From positions 1 to 64,000 of the forward strand of contig JANQPN010000039.1 of NCBI GenBank assembly GCA_028289455.1: a stretch of DNA of 64,000 nt. The letters run 5' to 3'. Positions 44,310-54,148 of the stretch are shown piece after piece. The stretch is from Wenzhouxiangellaceae bacterium (GTDB lineage: Bacteria > Pseudomonadota > Gammaproteobacteria > Xanthomonadales > Wenzhouxiangellaceae). Made by a program: the position numbers and the translations under genes. Numbering within the stretch: position 1 is the first letter of the stretch; each line of letters opens with the position of its first letter. The notes beneath the pieces are model-generated. The model saw only the letters and a program-made list of their open reading frames with translations, was not told the DNA's origin and made no database searches.

Positions 44310-46961
44310 CTAGCCTTTATTCAAGGCATTGGTCACCACTTCAAATACATCAGGCGACAGCTTGCCTGATCCGGCTATCTGTTCCAACTGCCTGCACATC
44401 AGCTCCTGCCGGTCCTGTGTATAACTCCGCCAGCGGTTGAAACAGCTGGCCAGGCGGGCTGCAATTTGCGGATTCAGCTTATTCAGTTCGATAATCCGGT
44501 CCGCTACAAACTGGTAGCCGCTGCCGTCCGCCGCATGAAAACCGGTAGCATTGCCATGCGCAAACACACCGATAACCGCACGCACTTTGTTTGGGTTTTT
44601 GATGCTGAAGGCTGGATGCTGCATCAGTTTATCCAGCTTGGCCACAGGTAAGTGATGCTTGGATGCCTGAATGGCAAACCACTTGTCCATAACCAGTGGC
44701 TTATCCTGATAACGCTCAGCAAAATCAGCCAATACCGCCTGCCCTTCCTCGGTATCGGAATCAACCAGCAGTTTCAAAGTTGCCAGACGGTCAGTCATGT
44801 TATCAGCTGCAAAGTATCGCCTGTGGCAATAATCCAGCATATCCGGATTCTGCGGCTGCATTAAATACCGAAGCAGAACATTGTGAAGCCTGCGCAGCCC
44901 TATGGAATCGGTATCCAGTGACCAGGTCTCAGTCTGCGCAGCAGCCTGTTGCATTCTCTGTGACATTAATTGACTAAGCGGCACGTGCTCAGCCAAATTG
45001 AGGGCAAAACCTTTTACCGCGGTATAAACAGCATCAACATCGATATCCGTCAACTGCTGGCCCAGATAATCCTGGCTGACCGGTGTCAGAGCCAATGCCA
45101 GTAATGCCGGATCCAGCTGTTCATCAGCAAGCATCCGGCAGGCTGCTTCCACAAATACCCCAGTGCAATCCCATGGTTCCCGGGACCTGACTGCAGATAC
45201 AACTTCTTTGAGGATATCCAACTGCAGCCGCTCAGCTGCATCCCAGCGGTTAAAGCTGTCGCTGTCGTATGCCATCTGCCGAGCCAGGTCGTTACGCGAA
45301 ATCGGGAAGTGCAGCTTGACCGGCGCTGAAAAGCCCCGCAGCAATGAGGGTAACGGTTTCTCCGGCACATTATTGAAAACAAACTTCTGCTGCGCGGCTG
45401 CCAGTTGCAGAACAGCCGTTTGGCTGCCGGCATCAGGAATATCATCACTGTGCAGCGGCATATCGTTGCCATCTCCATCGAGCAGCCCAACGGCAACCGG
45501 TATAAGTAATGCCGGACTGTCAGGATCACCTTGCTGCTGGCGCATAGTCAAAACACATTGCCGTTGCCCGGCATTGTATTCCATTTCCACCGATACCTCA
45601 GGTGTACCTGATTGACTGTACCAGCGGCTGAATTGGTCAAGATCTGCATTGTTGGCGTCAGCCATGGCCGCCAGAAAATCATCACAGGTGACCGCCTGTC
45701 CGTCGTGTCTTTGAAAGTACAGTTCCAACCCGCGCCGAAAACCATCCTGACCCAGCAATGATTGATACATGCGGATAATTTCAGCACCTTTTTCATACAC
45801 CGTAGCGGTATAAAAATTATTGATCTCCAGATACTCATCCGGACGGATAGGATGCGCCATGGGGCCGGCATCTTCAGCAAACTGCCGTTGCCGAAGCCCA
45901 CGCACATTGTTGATTCTCTGTACCGCCCTGGACTGCATATCCGAAGAAAATTCCTGATCACGGAAAACCGTGAGCCCCTCTTTTAAGGTCAGCTGGAACC
46001 AGTCACGGCAGGTTACGCGATTGCCGGTCCAGTTATGAAAATATTCATGTCCAATGACACCTTCAACCGACTCAAAATCCATATCGGTGGCGGTTGCCTG
46101 GTCAGCCAGCACATAACGGGAGTTAAATATATTCAGGCTCTTGTTTTCCATTGCGCCCATATTGAAATCATGGGTTACCACAACATGGTATATATCCAGA
46201 TCGTATTCCAATCCGAAACGCTGCTCATCCCAACGCATTGCCCGCTGCAGTGACTGCATCGCATACCGGCATTCCTGCTCACTGCCGTGTTCAACCACAA
46301 AGCGAAGCAATACCCGGCGGCCGCTGGCGGTCGTGAAATACTCATCAACCGTTGCCAGATCCCCCGCTACCAGTGCAAACAGGTAACTGGGCTTGGGGAA
46401 CGGATCATCCCAGCTGACCAGATGACGTCCGTTATCCAGGGACTGATGATTCACCTCATTGCCGTTAGAAAGTAGTACCGGGTACTGCTCCCGATCTGCT
46501 TCAATGGTGACTTTGTAGCGGCACATCACATCTGGACGGTCAAGAAAATAGGTAATGCGGCGAAAACCCTGCGGTTCACACTGTGTGAGCAGAAAACCTC
46601 CTGATACGTACAACCCCTCCAGTGCAGTGTTAGTGGCCGGCCGGATGGCCACCGCCAATTCCAGCAATGCTCGCTGGCCAATTCCCGGAATAATCAGATT
46701 TTCATCTGTGAGCACATAGCCGTTACTGTCAAGTGACTGTCCATCCACACTCAAAGACAACAGTTCAAGTCCTGTCCCATCCAATGTCAGCTGTTCAGAT
46801 GTGTCGCTGCTGTCAGCATTTCTGATGACTTCAAACCGGCTGTGCACCAGTGTCCGTTGTGGGTCTATGCTGAATCGCAATTCCAGTTCATCCACCAGAA
46901 ATGCCGGTAGCCTGTAATCCTCACGGCGATATGGTTTTTGGGGGGCTTGGCCTTTTTTCAT
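44310..46961 (-). CDS. pepN: Aminopeptidase N (M1 family)
   Basis: 883 residues, close to E. coli PepN (870). A zinc aminopeptidase of the cytosol that removes N-terminal residues from peptides. The exopeptidase motif is MGAMENKSLNIFNSRYVLAD, the zinc motif HEYFHNWTGNRVTCRDWFQL, and the next Glu is in LKEGLTVFRDQEFSSDM. The N-terminal beta domain (RREDYRLPAFLVDELELRFS), the Ig-like domain and the long helical C-terminal domain are all present. pyrD or other usual neighbours are absent. The next gene upstream on the strand is the DUF2520 protein, 16 bp away, so they may share a transcript. Confidence 0.96.
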   Translation of the reverse strand: MKKGQAPQKPYRREDYRLPAFLVDELELRFSIDPQRTLVHSRFEVIRNADSSDTSEQLTLDGTGLELLSLSVDGQSLDSNGYVLTDENLIIPGIGQRALLELAVAIRPATNTALEGLYVSGGFLLTQCEPQGFRRITYFLDRPDVMCRYKVTIEADREQYPVLLSNGNEVNHQSLDNGRHLVSWDDPFPKPSYLFALVAGDLATVDEYFTTASGRRVLLRFVVEHGSEQECRYAMQSLQRAMRWDEQRFGLEYDLDIYHVVVTHDFNMGAMENKSLNIFNSRYVLADQATATDMDFESVEGVIGHEYFHNWTGNRVTCRDWFQLTLKEGLTVFRDQEFSSDMQSRAVQRINNVRGLRQRQFAEDAGPMAHPIRPDEYLEINNFYTATVYEKGAEIIRMYQSLLGQDGFRRGLELYFQRHDGQAVTCDDFLAAMADANNADLDQFSRWYSQSGTPEVSVEMEYNAGQRQCVLTMRQQQGDPDSPALLIPVAVGLLDGDGNDMPLHSDDIPDAGSQTAVLQLAAAQQKFVFNNVPEKPLPSLLRGFSAPVKLHFPISRNDLARQMAYDSDSFNRWDAAERLQLDILKEVVSAVRSREPWDCTGVFVEAACRMLADEQLDPALLALALTPVSQDYLGQQLTDIDVDAVYTAVKGFALNLAEHVPLSQLMSQRMQQAAAQTETWSLDTDSIGLRRLHNVLLRYLMQPQNPDMLDYCHRRYFAADNMTDRLATLKLLVDSDTEEGQAVLADFAERYQDKPLVMDKWFAIQASKHHLPVAKLDKLMQHPAFSIKNPNKVRAVIGVFAHGNATGFHAADGSGYQFVADRIIELNKLNPQIAARLASCFNRWRSYTQDRQELMCRQLEQIAGSGKLSPDVFEVVTNALNKG

Positions 46962-46976
46962 ATTTTTCCAGTGTGT

Positions 46977-47909
46977 TTAAGTTCGCTCGGATGACTCGAG
47001 CAGTTCTGCCAGTTCCGCAGCCTGCTCAGGGTCGATACTGCCTTTGGCCTTTGCCATTTCCAGCACAATTTCAGACAAGCTCCGCAAACTTGCTGACTGT
47101 ACCTCCGGCAGGCTTTCAATAGCAGATAAAAGTCGTCGAGTGGCCGCTATATCGCCACGCTCAACGGGACCTGTCAATGCATCCAGCGAACCATGCTCGG
47201 CAATGGTGCTCAGACTGTGCCGGGACAGACCGGTCAACAACTGCAGAGCTTCCCGCTCAGGCAGACCAGCCTGCCTCGCCAGGTTGACGGCCATATACTG
47301 CAGTGCACAGGTAAAGTTACTCGCGCTTACCATTGCCGCATGATAAACAGCTTTGTCGATAGTTGGCGGCGCTGCAATACAACGCATGCCAATTCCCGAG
47401 AACAACCTTTCCAGCATCGGCTGTATATCAGCATTGGCAGATATCATGCAATGACTGTCAGTCAGCTGCCGACGGGCAGTCTCAGGTTGCGCAAATGCCA
47501 GCACCGGGTGTACCGAGGCAACTGCCATTCCATGGCGCTGCAATGGCATCAACACCTCATTGCTCAATTGACCGCTTAAGTGAAAAGCCAGCGTCGGCAT
47601 CTGTGGTGTTTCCTGCAACCATTCGGTTAGCCGGGTTACAACAGCAGCCATATCGCCATCAGGCACGCCCAGCAGTATCCATTGTGGGCTGCCGTTGCTA
47701 TCCAGCATATAGCGATTAAATTCAGTCTCCCATGAAGTCACCGGCCGGCCGGCACCAATCTGTTCTGCAGCTGCAGCTGCAGAGGCATAACTGCGATTCA
47801 GTATCAATCCAACTCTGGCCACCCCATTGTCAATCCAGGCTCGAGCCAGCGTACCGGCTGTGCGCCCTGCTCCCAGGATATGAATTGTAGGGGTTAAACC
47901 GGCTGTCAT
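46977..47909 (-). CDS. DUF2520 Rossmann-fold protein
   Basis: 310 residues. A Rossmann N-terminus (IHILGAGRTAGTLARAWIDN) with WILLGVPDGDMAAVV, then the DUF2520 C-terminal helical domain (DKAVYHAAMVSASNFTCALQ), as in the family related to 6-phosphogluconate-dehydrogenase-like and ketopantoate-reductase folds. NAD(P) binding is expected, the substrate is unknown. It precedes pepN by 16 bp and follows the SRPBCC gene by 37 bp. Confidence 0.87.
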   Translation of the reverse strand: MTAGLTPTIHILGAGRTAGTLARAWIDNGVARVGLILNRSYASAAAAAEQIGAGRPVTSWETEFNRYMLDSNGSPQWILLGVPDGDMAAVVTRLTEWLQETPQMPTLAFHLSGQLSNEVLMPLQRHGMAVASVHPVLAFAQPETARRQLTDSHCMISANADIQPMLERLFSGIGMRCIAAPPTIDKAVYHAAMVSASNFTCALQYMAVNLARQAGLPEREALQLLTGLSRHSLSTIAEHGSLDALTGPVERGDIAATRRLLSAIESLPEVQSASLRSLSEIVLEMAKAKGSIDPEQAAELAELLESSERT

Positions 47910-47946
47910 TGGCTTAAACTGGCTCTAAAGATTTTCTCAACCGCCA

Positions 47947-48999
47947 CTATGCACCACCCACATGAGCAGCAACCACGGGGAAACATATCCACAAATCTGC
48001 CGCTTTGCTTGGAATGTTCGTTGCGTCCAGCGTTTGATGCTCCTGTGAACCTCCTGAAATCAAATAGCCGTTGTCTGAAATCCAGTGCGCCACCTGTTGA
48101 TAAGCCGCTGACTTGTCTGCGCCGGAATTTTGATCAAGACTGCAGGCCAGCTGGGCAGCAGGTACCGTTTGCAGCAGCACGCCTGAAGGTAAGTCTGCCA
48201 CAACATCTCCGGTGACCGGCAGTCCGGCGGTAAACTCATACCTGTCATCCATCAGTTGCTGTGTTGCAATATAAGGCGCTCCGCTGATTTGCAGCCCGGC
48301 TGCCTGGCTGGCAACTTGTAATTGTGCATATACCCGGGCAATCGCCTGGCTGATGGCATCCACAGTATTATCCGAGCCTCCAGTGATCAGCAGATTTACT
48401 GCAGCTGGAATCTCTACTAATTGCACGCCTGCCTGCAGTTGCGCTGTTTCAGCATCTCTGAGCGGCGATGCTTCCGCCAGTATTTTCAATTGCCGCAGGC
48501 CCTGTTCATAATCCCTGCCGACAAAATAATCCAGCAGCAAATTAAAATAACGCTTCAGCAAATCAAACCCTGCATCAGCCTGCAGCCCCCAGGTTACCTG
48601 GGTATCGAGCCCGATTGGATGTAGCTCAAACCAGGCAACTGCAACACCCTGAGATTCAAAATCCAATAGCATTCCAACCCTGCGATTCTGCTCTACTACG
48701 GTTATCTGACTGCTGCCTCTGCCTACACCCGGGTGCTCACTGCGCCATTGCATACGTGCGCCTACTCCAGACCGTGGACCGCTGTAAATATAGTGGGTTT
48801 GCGGGTCAAGGTTATGCCAGGGAGAAAACCGGTTGAAATGCTGATACCCGTTCACCAGAGCGAACACTTGTGACGGTGATGCCTGAATCACGGTTGTGCG
48901 GGTTATGCTGGTTTCTGCAGGTAGAAATAAGGCAATGGTAATCACCAGCAACAACAAAAATACCAGTGTTTTGAATACAGCGCGTACTATACCCATCAA
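47947..48999 (-). CDS. Membrane-anchored SRPBCC/START-like protein with C-terminal GyrI-like domain
   Basis: 350 residues; a second ATG at 48996 is equally possible. An N-terminal transmembrane helix (VFKTLVFLLLLVITIALFLP) is followed by a polyketide-cyclase/SRPBCC barrel (VIQASPSQVFALVNGYQHFN, FSPWHNLDPQTHYIYSGPRS). The C-terminal third (VQLVEIPAAVNLLITGGSDN, then APYIATQQLMDDRYEFTAGL) has the organisation of a GyrI-like small-molecule binding domain. Role unknown; the barrel could bind a hydrophobic ligand at the membrane. Confidence 0.8.
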   Translation of the reverse strand: MMGIVRAVFKTLVFLLLLVITIALFLPAETSITRTTVIQASPSQVFALVNGYQHFNRFSPWHNLDPQTHYIYSGPRSGVGARMQWRSEHPGVGRGSSQITVVEQNRRVGMLLDFESQGVAVAWFELHPIGLDTQVTWGLQADAGFDLLKRYFNLLLDYFVGRDYEQGLRQLKILAEASPLRDAETAQLQAGVQLVEIPAAVNLLITGGSDNTVDAISQAIARVYAQLQVASQAAGLQISGAPYIATQQLMDDRYEFTAGLPVTGDVVADLPSGVLLQTVPAAQLACSLDQNSGADKSAAYQQVAHWISDNGYLISGGSQEHQTLDATNIPSKAADLWICFPVVAAHVGGA

Positions 49000-49057
49000 T
49001 CGCTCCTGCCATCACACCAGACAGGTGATTATGCCCCATTCGATGCTAAAGATCAGT

Positions 49058-49771
49058 TCAGCGGTCACCACCGATCCACGGCTTGTCTTGACCATCTTCC
49101 ATTGATTCCGGGTGGTAACGGTGCCGGCTGTCGCTGTCATCTTCTTCGTCCTCCCAGGTATAGCGTTTACGCGGTGGACGATCCCAGTGCCGATACATGA
49201 TTGCCAACACCACACCCAGGATAAAGCCGGCCAAATGCAGTTCCCAGGATACCGGTCCGGAACTTGGCAGAATTCCGGATAGCATCGAACCGTATAAGAA
49301 CCATATAAGCAGCGATACACCAATTGAGCGCATATCCCGGCGCAGAATTCCACCGACAAATACATAAGCCAGCAAACCGTAAATCAATCCGCTCGCTCCA
49401 ATGTGCAGATCCGGACGCCCAAAAACCCATACGACCAATGAGCTGCCGAAATATATAACCGGCACTGCACGCACGGCTGAGTTCGGGTATAGATAAAGCA
49501 TCGCGGTACCGGCAACCAGTAACGGCACGGTATTGGACAGCAGATGTTGCCAGGAGGCATGCAGCAAAGGCGTCATAATCAAACCCGCCAGCCCTGTGCG
49601 GGTTTGCGGCAACAACCCGAACCGGTAAAGTTCAAGCCCGACAACGCGGTCCAGCAGGAATATTCCCCAAATGAGCAAAATGAACCCGACATTGATTCGC
49701 AATGCCATCATAAAATTGCGCTTGGCACGTGGTGAGCTGGTGTAGTTTGGGTCTGGAATATGCACTTGCAT
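49058..49771 (-). CDS. Rhomboid-family intramembrane serine protease
   Basis: 237 residues with six or seven hydrophobic segments. The nucleophile is in HIGASGLIYGLLAYVFVGGI (GxSG), the general base His in ELHLAGFILGVVLAIMYRHW, and the oxyanion helix motif is HASWQHLLSNTVPLLVAG. It cleaves transmembrane segments of unknown substrates in the inner membrane. The C-terminal ~40 residues are a charged Asp/Glu/Arg tail. It is transcribed 2 bp after the plsC-like gene, so the two are probably one transcript. Confidence 0.92.
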   Translation of the reverse strand: MQVHIPDPNYTSSPRAKRNFMMALRINVGFILLIWGIFLLDRVVGLELYRFGLLPQTRTGLAGLIMTPLLHASWQHLLSNTVPLLVAGTAMLYLYPNSAVRAVPVIYFGSSLVVWVFGRPDLHIGASGLIYGLLAYVFVGGILRRDMRSIGVSLLIWFLYGSMLSGILPSSGPVSWELHLAGFILGVVLAIMYRHWDRPPRKRYTWEDEEDDSDSRHRYHPESMEDGQDKPWIGGDR

Positions 49772-49773
49772 GA

Positions 49774-50505
49774 CTATTCTTCCAAACCTGCAGCTATTGA
49801 CTTACGGGCCTTGCCGGCGATTTGTTCCGCTGCCGCTTTGTCATTGCCTTCGGCAGTGATTGCCGGATGAATGTGAATACTGACCCGGCCCGGCTTCGGC
49901 AAAATAGATCCTGACGGCATTAACTGATAAGTCCCCTTAACACTGATCGGTAACACCGGCATCTGTTGTTTAACTGCGGTTTTAAACGCACCCATCTTGA
50001 ACGGCAGCAACTGACCGTTCTTGCTGCGTGTTCCTTCAGGGAAAAACATCATGCCTTCTCCAGGCTCCAGTCTGGCAGTGGCTCTATTAATCGCCTGTAT
50101 CGCTGACTCCCTGTTGCTGCGGTCAACAAATACATACCCCAGAACACTGCAACCCCAGCCAATCAGCGGCAAATGCTTAACTTCACGCTTAATGACCCAA
50201 CGCAGTTCCAAACCTGACCATCCGAAAATAGCCAGAATATCCAGCATGCTCAAATGATTGGCCACCACCACATATGCCTGTTTCGGGTTGATGTTTTGTG
50301 TTCCACTCGCAGTGACCCGCATCGGCATCATCCATGCCACCCAGCGTGCCCAGCGTGCAACCACTATACGCCCTGCGGTTTTGCTGCCGACCAGCCAGCG
50401 CAAAACCACCACCCCCAGCACTGCAAGAATCGTCAACAGCAGCATCCAGGGCACAAACACCACTATCAGCCACACCCGATGGCCAAATAACATCAAACCG
50501 TTCAT
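49774..50505 (-). CDS. plsC: 1-acyl-sn-glycerol-3-phosphate acyltransferase
   Basis: 243 residues with a hydrophobic N-terminus (WLIVVFVPWMLLLTILAVLG). The acyltransferase motif is VVANHLSMLDILAIFGWSGL (HX4D). The glycerol-3-phosphate-binding block is GEGMMFFPEGTRSKNGQLLP, and the further blocks are KHLPLIGWGCSVLGYVFVDR and LPISVKGTYQLMPSGSILPK. It makes phosphatidic acid at the inner membrane. The start ATG at 50505 is followed by a second ATG four codons on; either fits. Confidence 0.9.
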   Translation of the reverse strand: MNGLMLFGHRVWLIVVFVPWMLLLTILAVLGVVVLRWLVGSKTAGRIVVARWARWVAWMMPMRVTASGTQNINPKQAYVVVANHLSMLDILAIFGWSGLELRWVIKREVKHLPLIGWGCSVLGYVFVDRSNRESAIQAINRATARLEPGEGMMFFPEGTRSKNGQLLPFKMGAFKTAVKQQMPVLPISVKGTYQLMPSGSILPKPGRVSIHIHPAITAEGNDKAAAEQIAGKARKSIAAGLEE

Positions 50506-50593
50506 AGAGTGAATTATGCGAGTTTTACGGGGCTATTTACAGTGCTGAAAGTCAATTAGGTACTTCCGCAAACCAGTGTTTTAATCTGCTCAA

Positions 50594-50621
50594 TAAAAAA
50601 GGGCGCCGTGCCGGCGCCCTT
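50594..50621 (-). terminator. Intrinsic terminator of the small heat-shock gene
   Basis: GGGCGCCG (50601-50608) pairs with CGGCGCCC (50612-50619) across a 3-base loop. On the minus strand the stem is followed by six T, 22 bp after the hsp20 stop. Confidence 0.88.
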
Positions 50622-50643
50622 TGTATCGTATTGGAACTTCTTA

Positions 50644-51114
50644 TCAGGCTGCTTTAACAGATTTCGATTCACTTTCCAGTAATCGCGAGTCCGCTCCTGA
50701 ATCAATTGATATCTGCTTGGGCTTCATCGCCTCCGGTATTTCACGGACCAGATCAATATGCAGCAGGCCGTTTTCCAAACGGGCACCCTGCACACTAACG
50801 TGCTCAGCCAGCTGAAACCGACGCTCAAATGCACGGTTAGCAATCCCACGGTACAGATAGTCACGCTGTTTGCTGTCACCATCGCCCTGTTTGCCTGAAA
50901 CCGTGAGTGTATTCTGCTCACTGACAATGTTCAGATCAGACTCGGAAAATCCAGCCACCGCCATGGTAATGCGATAAGCGTTTTCCTCACGCGCTTCAAT
51001 GTTGTACGGCGGGTAACCGCCGGAATCATTGCTCACTGCGCTGTTCAGTTGGTTGGCCAGTCGGTCAAAACCGATAGCAGTACGAAACAAAGGGGAAAAA
51101 TCAAAAGTAGTCAT
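50644..51114 (-). CDS. ibpA: Small heat-shock protein (Hsp20/IbpA type)
   Basis: 156 residues from the ATG at 51114, because GGAGG lies 8 bases upstream; the ATG at 51120 is too close. MTTFDFSPLFRTAIGFDRLA is the typical IbpA start. The alpha-crystallin domain holds YNIEAREENAYRITMAVAGF and AGF(S)-type strand 3. The C-terminal stretch is VREIPEAMKPKQISIDSG. It forms large oligomers that hold unfolded proteins for DnaK/ClpB. A sigma-32-type promoter lies at 51200-51228. Confidence 0.93.
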   Translation of the reverse strand: MTTFDFSPLFRTAIGFDRLANQLNSAVSNDSGGYPPYNIEAREENAYRITMAVAGFSESDLNIVSEQNTLTVSGKQGDGDSKQRDYLYRGIANRAFERRFQLAEHVSVQGARLENGLLHIDLVREIPEAMKPKQISIDSGADSRLLESESKSVKAA

Positions 51115-51199
51115 AACCATATCCTCCAAAAGCAATAGGTTTTCATTACAGTCTGCCAAACGGCCAGACCGGTAACTCTTTACAGCAGTTACAGAACAA

Positions 51200-51228
51200 T
51201 AGATAAGATCAAACTGCAGCTTTTCAAG
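51200..51228 (-). promoter_or_regulatory. Heat-shock (sigma-32) promoter of ibpA
   Basis: On the minus strand, CTTGAAA (51228-51222) is followed after 14 bases by CTTATCTA (51207-51200). The consensus is CTTGAAA, 13-15 bases, CCCCATNTA; the -35 box is exact and the -10 box keeps C, A, T, T and A. Its distance to the gene (about 85 bp) suits a heat-shock mRNA leader. Confidence 0.65.
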
Positions 51229-51299
51229 CCGGATGGATTAGTTTTGCGAGGCGCTGATGCTATTATTTAATGTTGTCCTAAAAGAACAAGGAACCGCAC

Positions 51300-53390
51300 A
51301 TGAAAGCTCGTATATTTGCCACCGCTGTATTGCTGACCGGCATAATCACAGGGTGCCAGCAGCAATCCACCGGGGAATCTGCGCCTCAGGCACAAGGTGC
51401 AGCAGCTGACGTAACCTCCAGCCAGGATACCCAACAACTGAAATCCGGTATCAATTTGGACGCTATGGATAACACCATCACCGCCGGAGAGGATTTCTTT
51501 GCCTATGCCAACGGACGCTGGCTGGAAGAAACCGACATTCCGGCTGATAAATCCAATTACAGCAGCTTCACCAAGCTGGCAGATGAAGCTGAAGCCAGCA
51601 TCAAAGCGATTGTTGAACAAATCAGCAGTGCCGACAACATTGAAAACGGTTCCCCGGAACAAAAGATTCGCGACTTTTATCAGGCCTTTATGAATGAGCA
51701 GTCAGCCAATACAAGGGGATTTCAGCCTCTAATTGAAGACCTGGCTGCATTGGATGAAATTGATAACAGCTCTGCGCTGCTCTCTGCGATGGGAAATCTG
51801 CTTCCGATGGGCGTTAATCAGCCGGTTGTCGCATTCGTCAATCAGGACTCCAAGCAGGCTACCCAATATGCTTTATACCTCACTCAGGCCGGGTTATCAC
51901 TGCCGGACAGAGATTATTATCTGCAAGAGGGCGAAAGGTATGAGCATGCCCGTGAACTGCTGAAAAACCACGTCATTACGCTTTTTGAGCTGATTGGTGT
52001 GGATCAGGCCGACAGCCTGGCAGATGATATTCTTGCCCTGGAAACCGTTATCGCACAGCACCACTGGAATCGGGTGGATAATCGCAACCGGGATAAAACC
52101 TACAATAAACTGGATTACGCCGAGTTACGGGAACTCTCACCAGGCGTCGACTGGAATGCTTTCTTTGCCAGTGCAGAAATACCTGAACAGGCATTTCTGA
52201 TTGCGCGTCAGCCCAGTTATCTACAGGCATTACCTGAAATTCTTGACAGTGCTTCACTGGATACCTGGAAGAATTATCTGAAGTTTCAGCTGCTGGATGC
52301 CTATGCAGCCTATTTGAGCGAGCCGTTTGCCCAGGCAGATTTCGAATTCCACCGCCAGGGTCTGCAGGGAATAACCGAACAACGCCCACGCTGGAAACGC
52401 GCGATAGAAGGCACCAACCAGATTATGGGAGAACAGCTGGGGCAAATTTACGTACAACGGCATTTTCAACCAGAAGCCAAGCAGCGGATGACCGAACTGG
52501 TGGAAAACCTTCGGGAAGCCTATCGTCAATCCATTTTGGGTCTGGACTGGATGGGCGAGGAAACCAAACAGCAGGCACTGGATAAGCTGGCAAAATTTTC
52601 ACCGAAAATCGGCTATCCGGACGATTGGCGTGATTACAGCGCCTTAAGCATAGCTGCTGATGATCTGGTCGGGAATATCAAACGTGGCAGCCATTTCGAC
52701 TTCCGCCGCAACATCAATAAACTCGGCGGTCCGATTGATCGGGGTGAGTGGTTCATGACCCCGCAAACCGTGAATGCCTATTACAACCCACCCATGAATG
52801 AAATTGTATTTCCGGCAGCCATTCTGCAGCCTCCATTCTTTTATCTGGACGCAGACAATGCGGTTAACTATGGCGGCATTGGCGCAGTCATCGGCCACGA
52901 GATGGGGCATGGTTTTGATGACCAGGGCAGCAAATCAGACGGCGACGGCAATTTGCGCAATTGGTGGACAGATCAGGACCGCGAAGAATTTCAAATCCGC
53001 ACCGCACAGCTGGTTGAACAATATGCAGCCTATGATGCAATCGATGGCGAGCATGTCAACGGCGAGTTGACTTTGGGCGAAAACATCGGCGATCTGGGCG
53101 GCTTGAGCATTGCCTACAAAGCCTGGCAGAACTCACTTGACGGCAAACCGTCACCGGTTATTGATGGGTTGACCGGTCAACAGCGGTTTTTCCTGGGCTG
53201 GGCGCAGGTGTGGCAGCGGCTATACCGGGATGAAGAACTCAAGCGCCGCTTGAAAGTCGACCCGCACTCACCCGCTAAATACCGGGTCAACGGTGTGGTA
53301 ACCAACATGCCGACATTTTATGAAGCCTTTGAAGTCAATCCGGAAGACTCGATGTATACCGCTCCGGAAAACCGGGTGAAAATCTGGTAA
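51300..53390 (+). CDS. pepO: M13-family zinc metallopeptidase (PepO/neprilysin-like), lipoprotein
   Basis: 696 residues. MKARIFATAVLLTGIITGC is a signal peptide with lipobox ITGC, so the enzyme is membrane-anchored in the periplasm. The M13 N-terminal domain starts MDNTITAGEDFFAYANGRWL. The catalytic part has NAYYNPPMNEIVFPAAILQP, IGAVIGHEMGHGFDDQGSKS (zinc HExxH) and GELTLGENIGDLGGLSIAYK with the third ligand Glu in ENIGD. The CxxW-type end is KIW. It degrades peptides of about 30 residues or less. It is divergent from ibpA. Confidence 0.94.
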   Translation: MKARIFATAVLLTGIITGCQQQSTGESAPQAQGAAADVTSSQDTQQLKSGINLDAMDNTITAGEDFFAYANGRWLEETDIPADKSNYSSFTKLADEAEASIKAIVEQISSADNIENGSPEQKIRDFYQAFMNEQSANTRGFQPLIEDLAALDEIDNSSALLSAMGNLLPMGVNQPVVAFVNQDSKQATQYALYLTQAGLSLPDRDYYLQEGERYEHARELLKNHVITLFELIGVDQADSLADDILALETVIAQHHWNRVDNRNRDKTYNKLDYAELRELSPGVDWNAFFASAEIPEQAFLIARQPSYLQALPEILDSASLDTWKNYLKFQLLDAYAAYLSEPFAQADFEFHRQGLQGITEQRPRWKRAIEGTNQIMGEQLGQIYVQRHFQPEAKQRMTELVENLREAYRQSILGLDWMGEETKQQALDKLAKFSPKIGYPDDWRDYSALSIAADDLVGNIKRGSHFDFRRNINKLGGPIDRGEWFMTPQTVNAYYNPPMNEIVFPAAILQPPFFYLDADNAVNYGGIGAVIGHEMGHGFDDQGSKSDGDGNLRNWWTDQDREEFQIRTAQLVEQYAAYDAIDGEHVNGELTLGENIGDLGGLSIAYKAWQNSLDGKPSPVIDGLTGQQRFFLGWAQVWQRLYRDEELKRRLKVDPHSPAKYRVNGVVTNMPTFYEAFEVNPEDSMYTAPENRVKIW

Positions 53391-53466
53391 ATGAATGGCT
53401 GATCCAGCCCGGCCCCGCACTGCGGAGCCGCTGTTCCCCTGTTTGGATGTTGTCAGTAGAGTGGTA

Positions 53467-54030
53467 TCAATTACCCCAACGATAATTCAAACCGGTGGTT
53501 AAGACGATATCAGCAGCACGGTTACCTGGAATAATTGTGTCTGTGTCCCGGCGGTACAGCAGCTGCAGGCGGCTGCTGAACCGGTCTGTCCATTGATAGC
53601 GGACGCCACCACCAAAAGCAAAGCTAAGATTTGAGCTTTCTGCGATAACACCGGAATGATCGGTCAAACCTATGGCCACCAGACCGAATCCACGAAAGCC
53701 TGAATGCTCCGGCGTATAAAACCGACCCATCAGGCTGGCGGTATTCAATTCAAAGTTATCATCAACACCGGGCGGCAAACCGGCGGTATCCGAAAAGATT
53801 CGCTCAATTTCGAAACTCAGGCTGAAATTCCTGCTGAAAAACCGGGATATGGACAATGCCAGCAATGGTCCATCATCTACACCGGGGCGCGCGCCGTCAT
53901 CCAAAAAACCGTACCCGGTGTGAATGGACGCTTCCCAGTATTCATCCCATTGATCTTGCTCAGCTGTTTGAGCAATGATTACCCCAGGCACCAGCAGTAA
54001 TACAGCCAGTAGCAGTTGCCGATAATTCAT
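53467..54030 (-). CDS. Small outer-membrane beta-barrel protein
   Basis: 187 residues with a signal peptide (LLLAVLLLVPGVIIA, cut before QTAEQ). Alternating strands (WEASIHTGYGFLDDG, LLALSISRFFSRNFSLSFEI, SLMGRFYTPEHSGFRGFGLV, LSFAFGGGVRYQWTDRFSSR) end with LTTGLNYRWGN, close to the terminal aromatic that BamA recognises. It resembles the OmpA-type N-terminal barrel of its neighbour at 54197 (DxxxxVGLGRFFSxHVSxxxEx) without the periplasmic domain. Function unknown. Confidence 0.8.
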   Translation of the reverse strand: MNYRQLLLAVLLLVPGVIIAQTAEQDQWDEYWEASIHTGYGFLDDGARPGVDDGPLLALSISRFFSRNFSLSFEIERIFSDTAGLPPGVDDNFELNTASLMGRFYTPEHSGFRGFGLVAIGLTDHSGVIAESSNLSFAFGGGVRYQWTDRFSSRLQLLYRRDTDTIIPGNRAADIVLTTGLNYRWGN

Positions 54031-54148
54031 ACAAACCTCCCCGGAGAATTGTGTAATTTATATTTATCCAAGCCGATGACAGTACACTAGGCATTCAGGT
54101 GATTTCAACCCATTCCGACTGATATTTGGTAGCGCATTTTCAGCGCAT

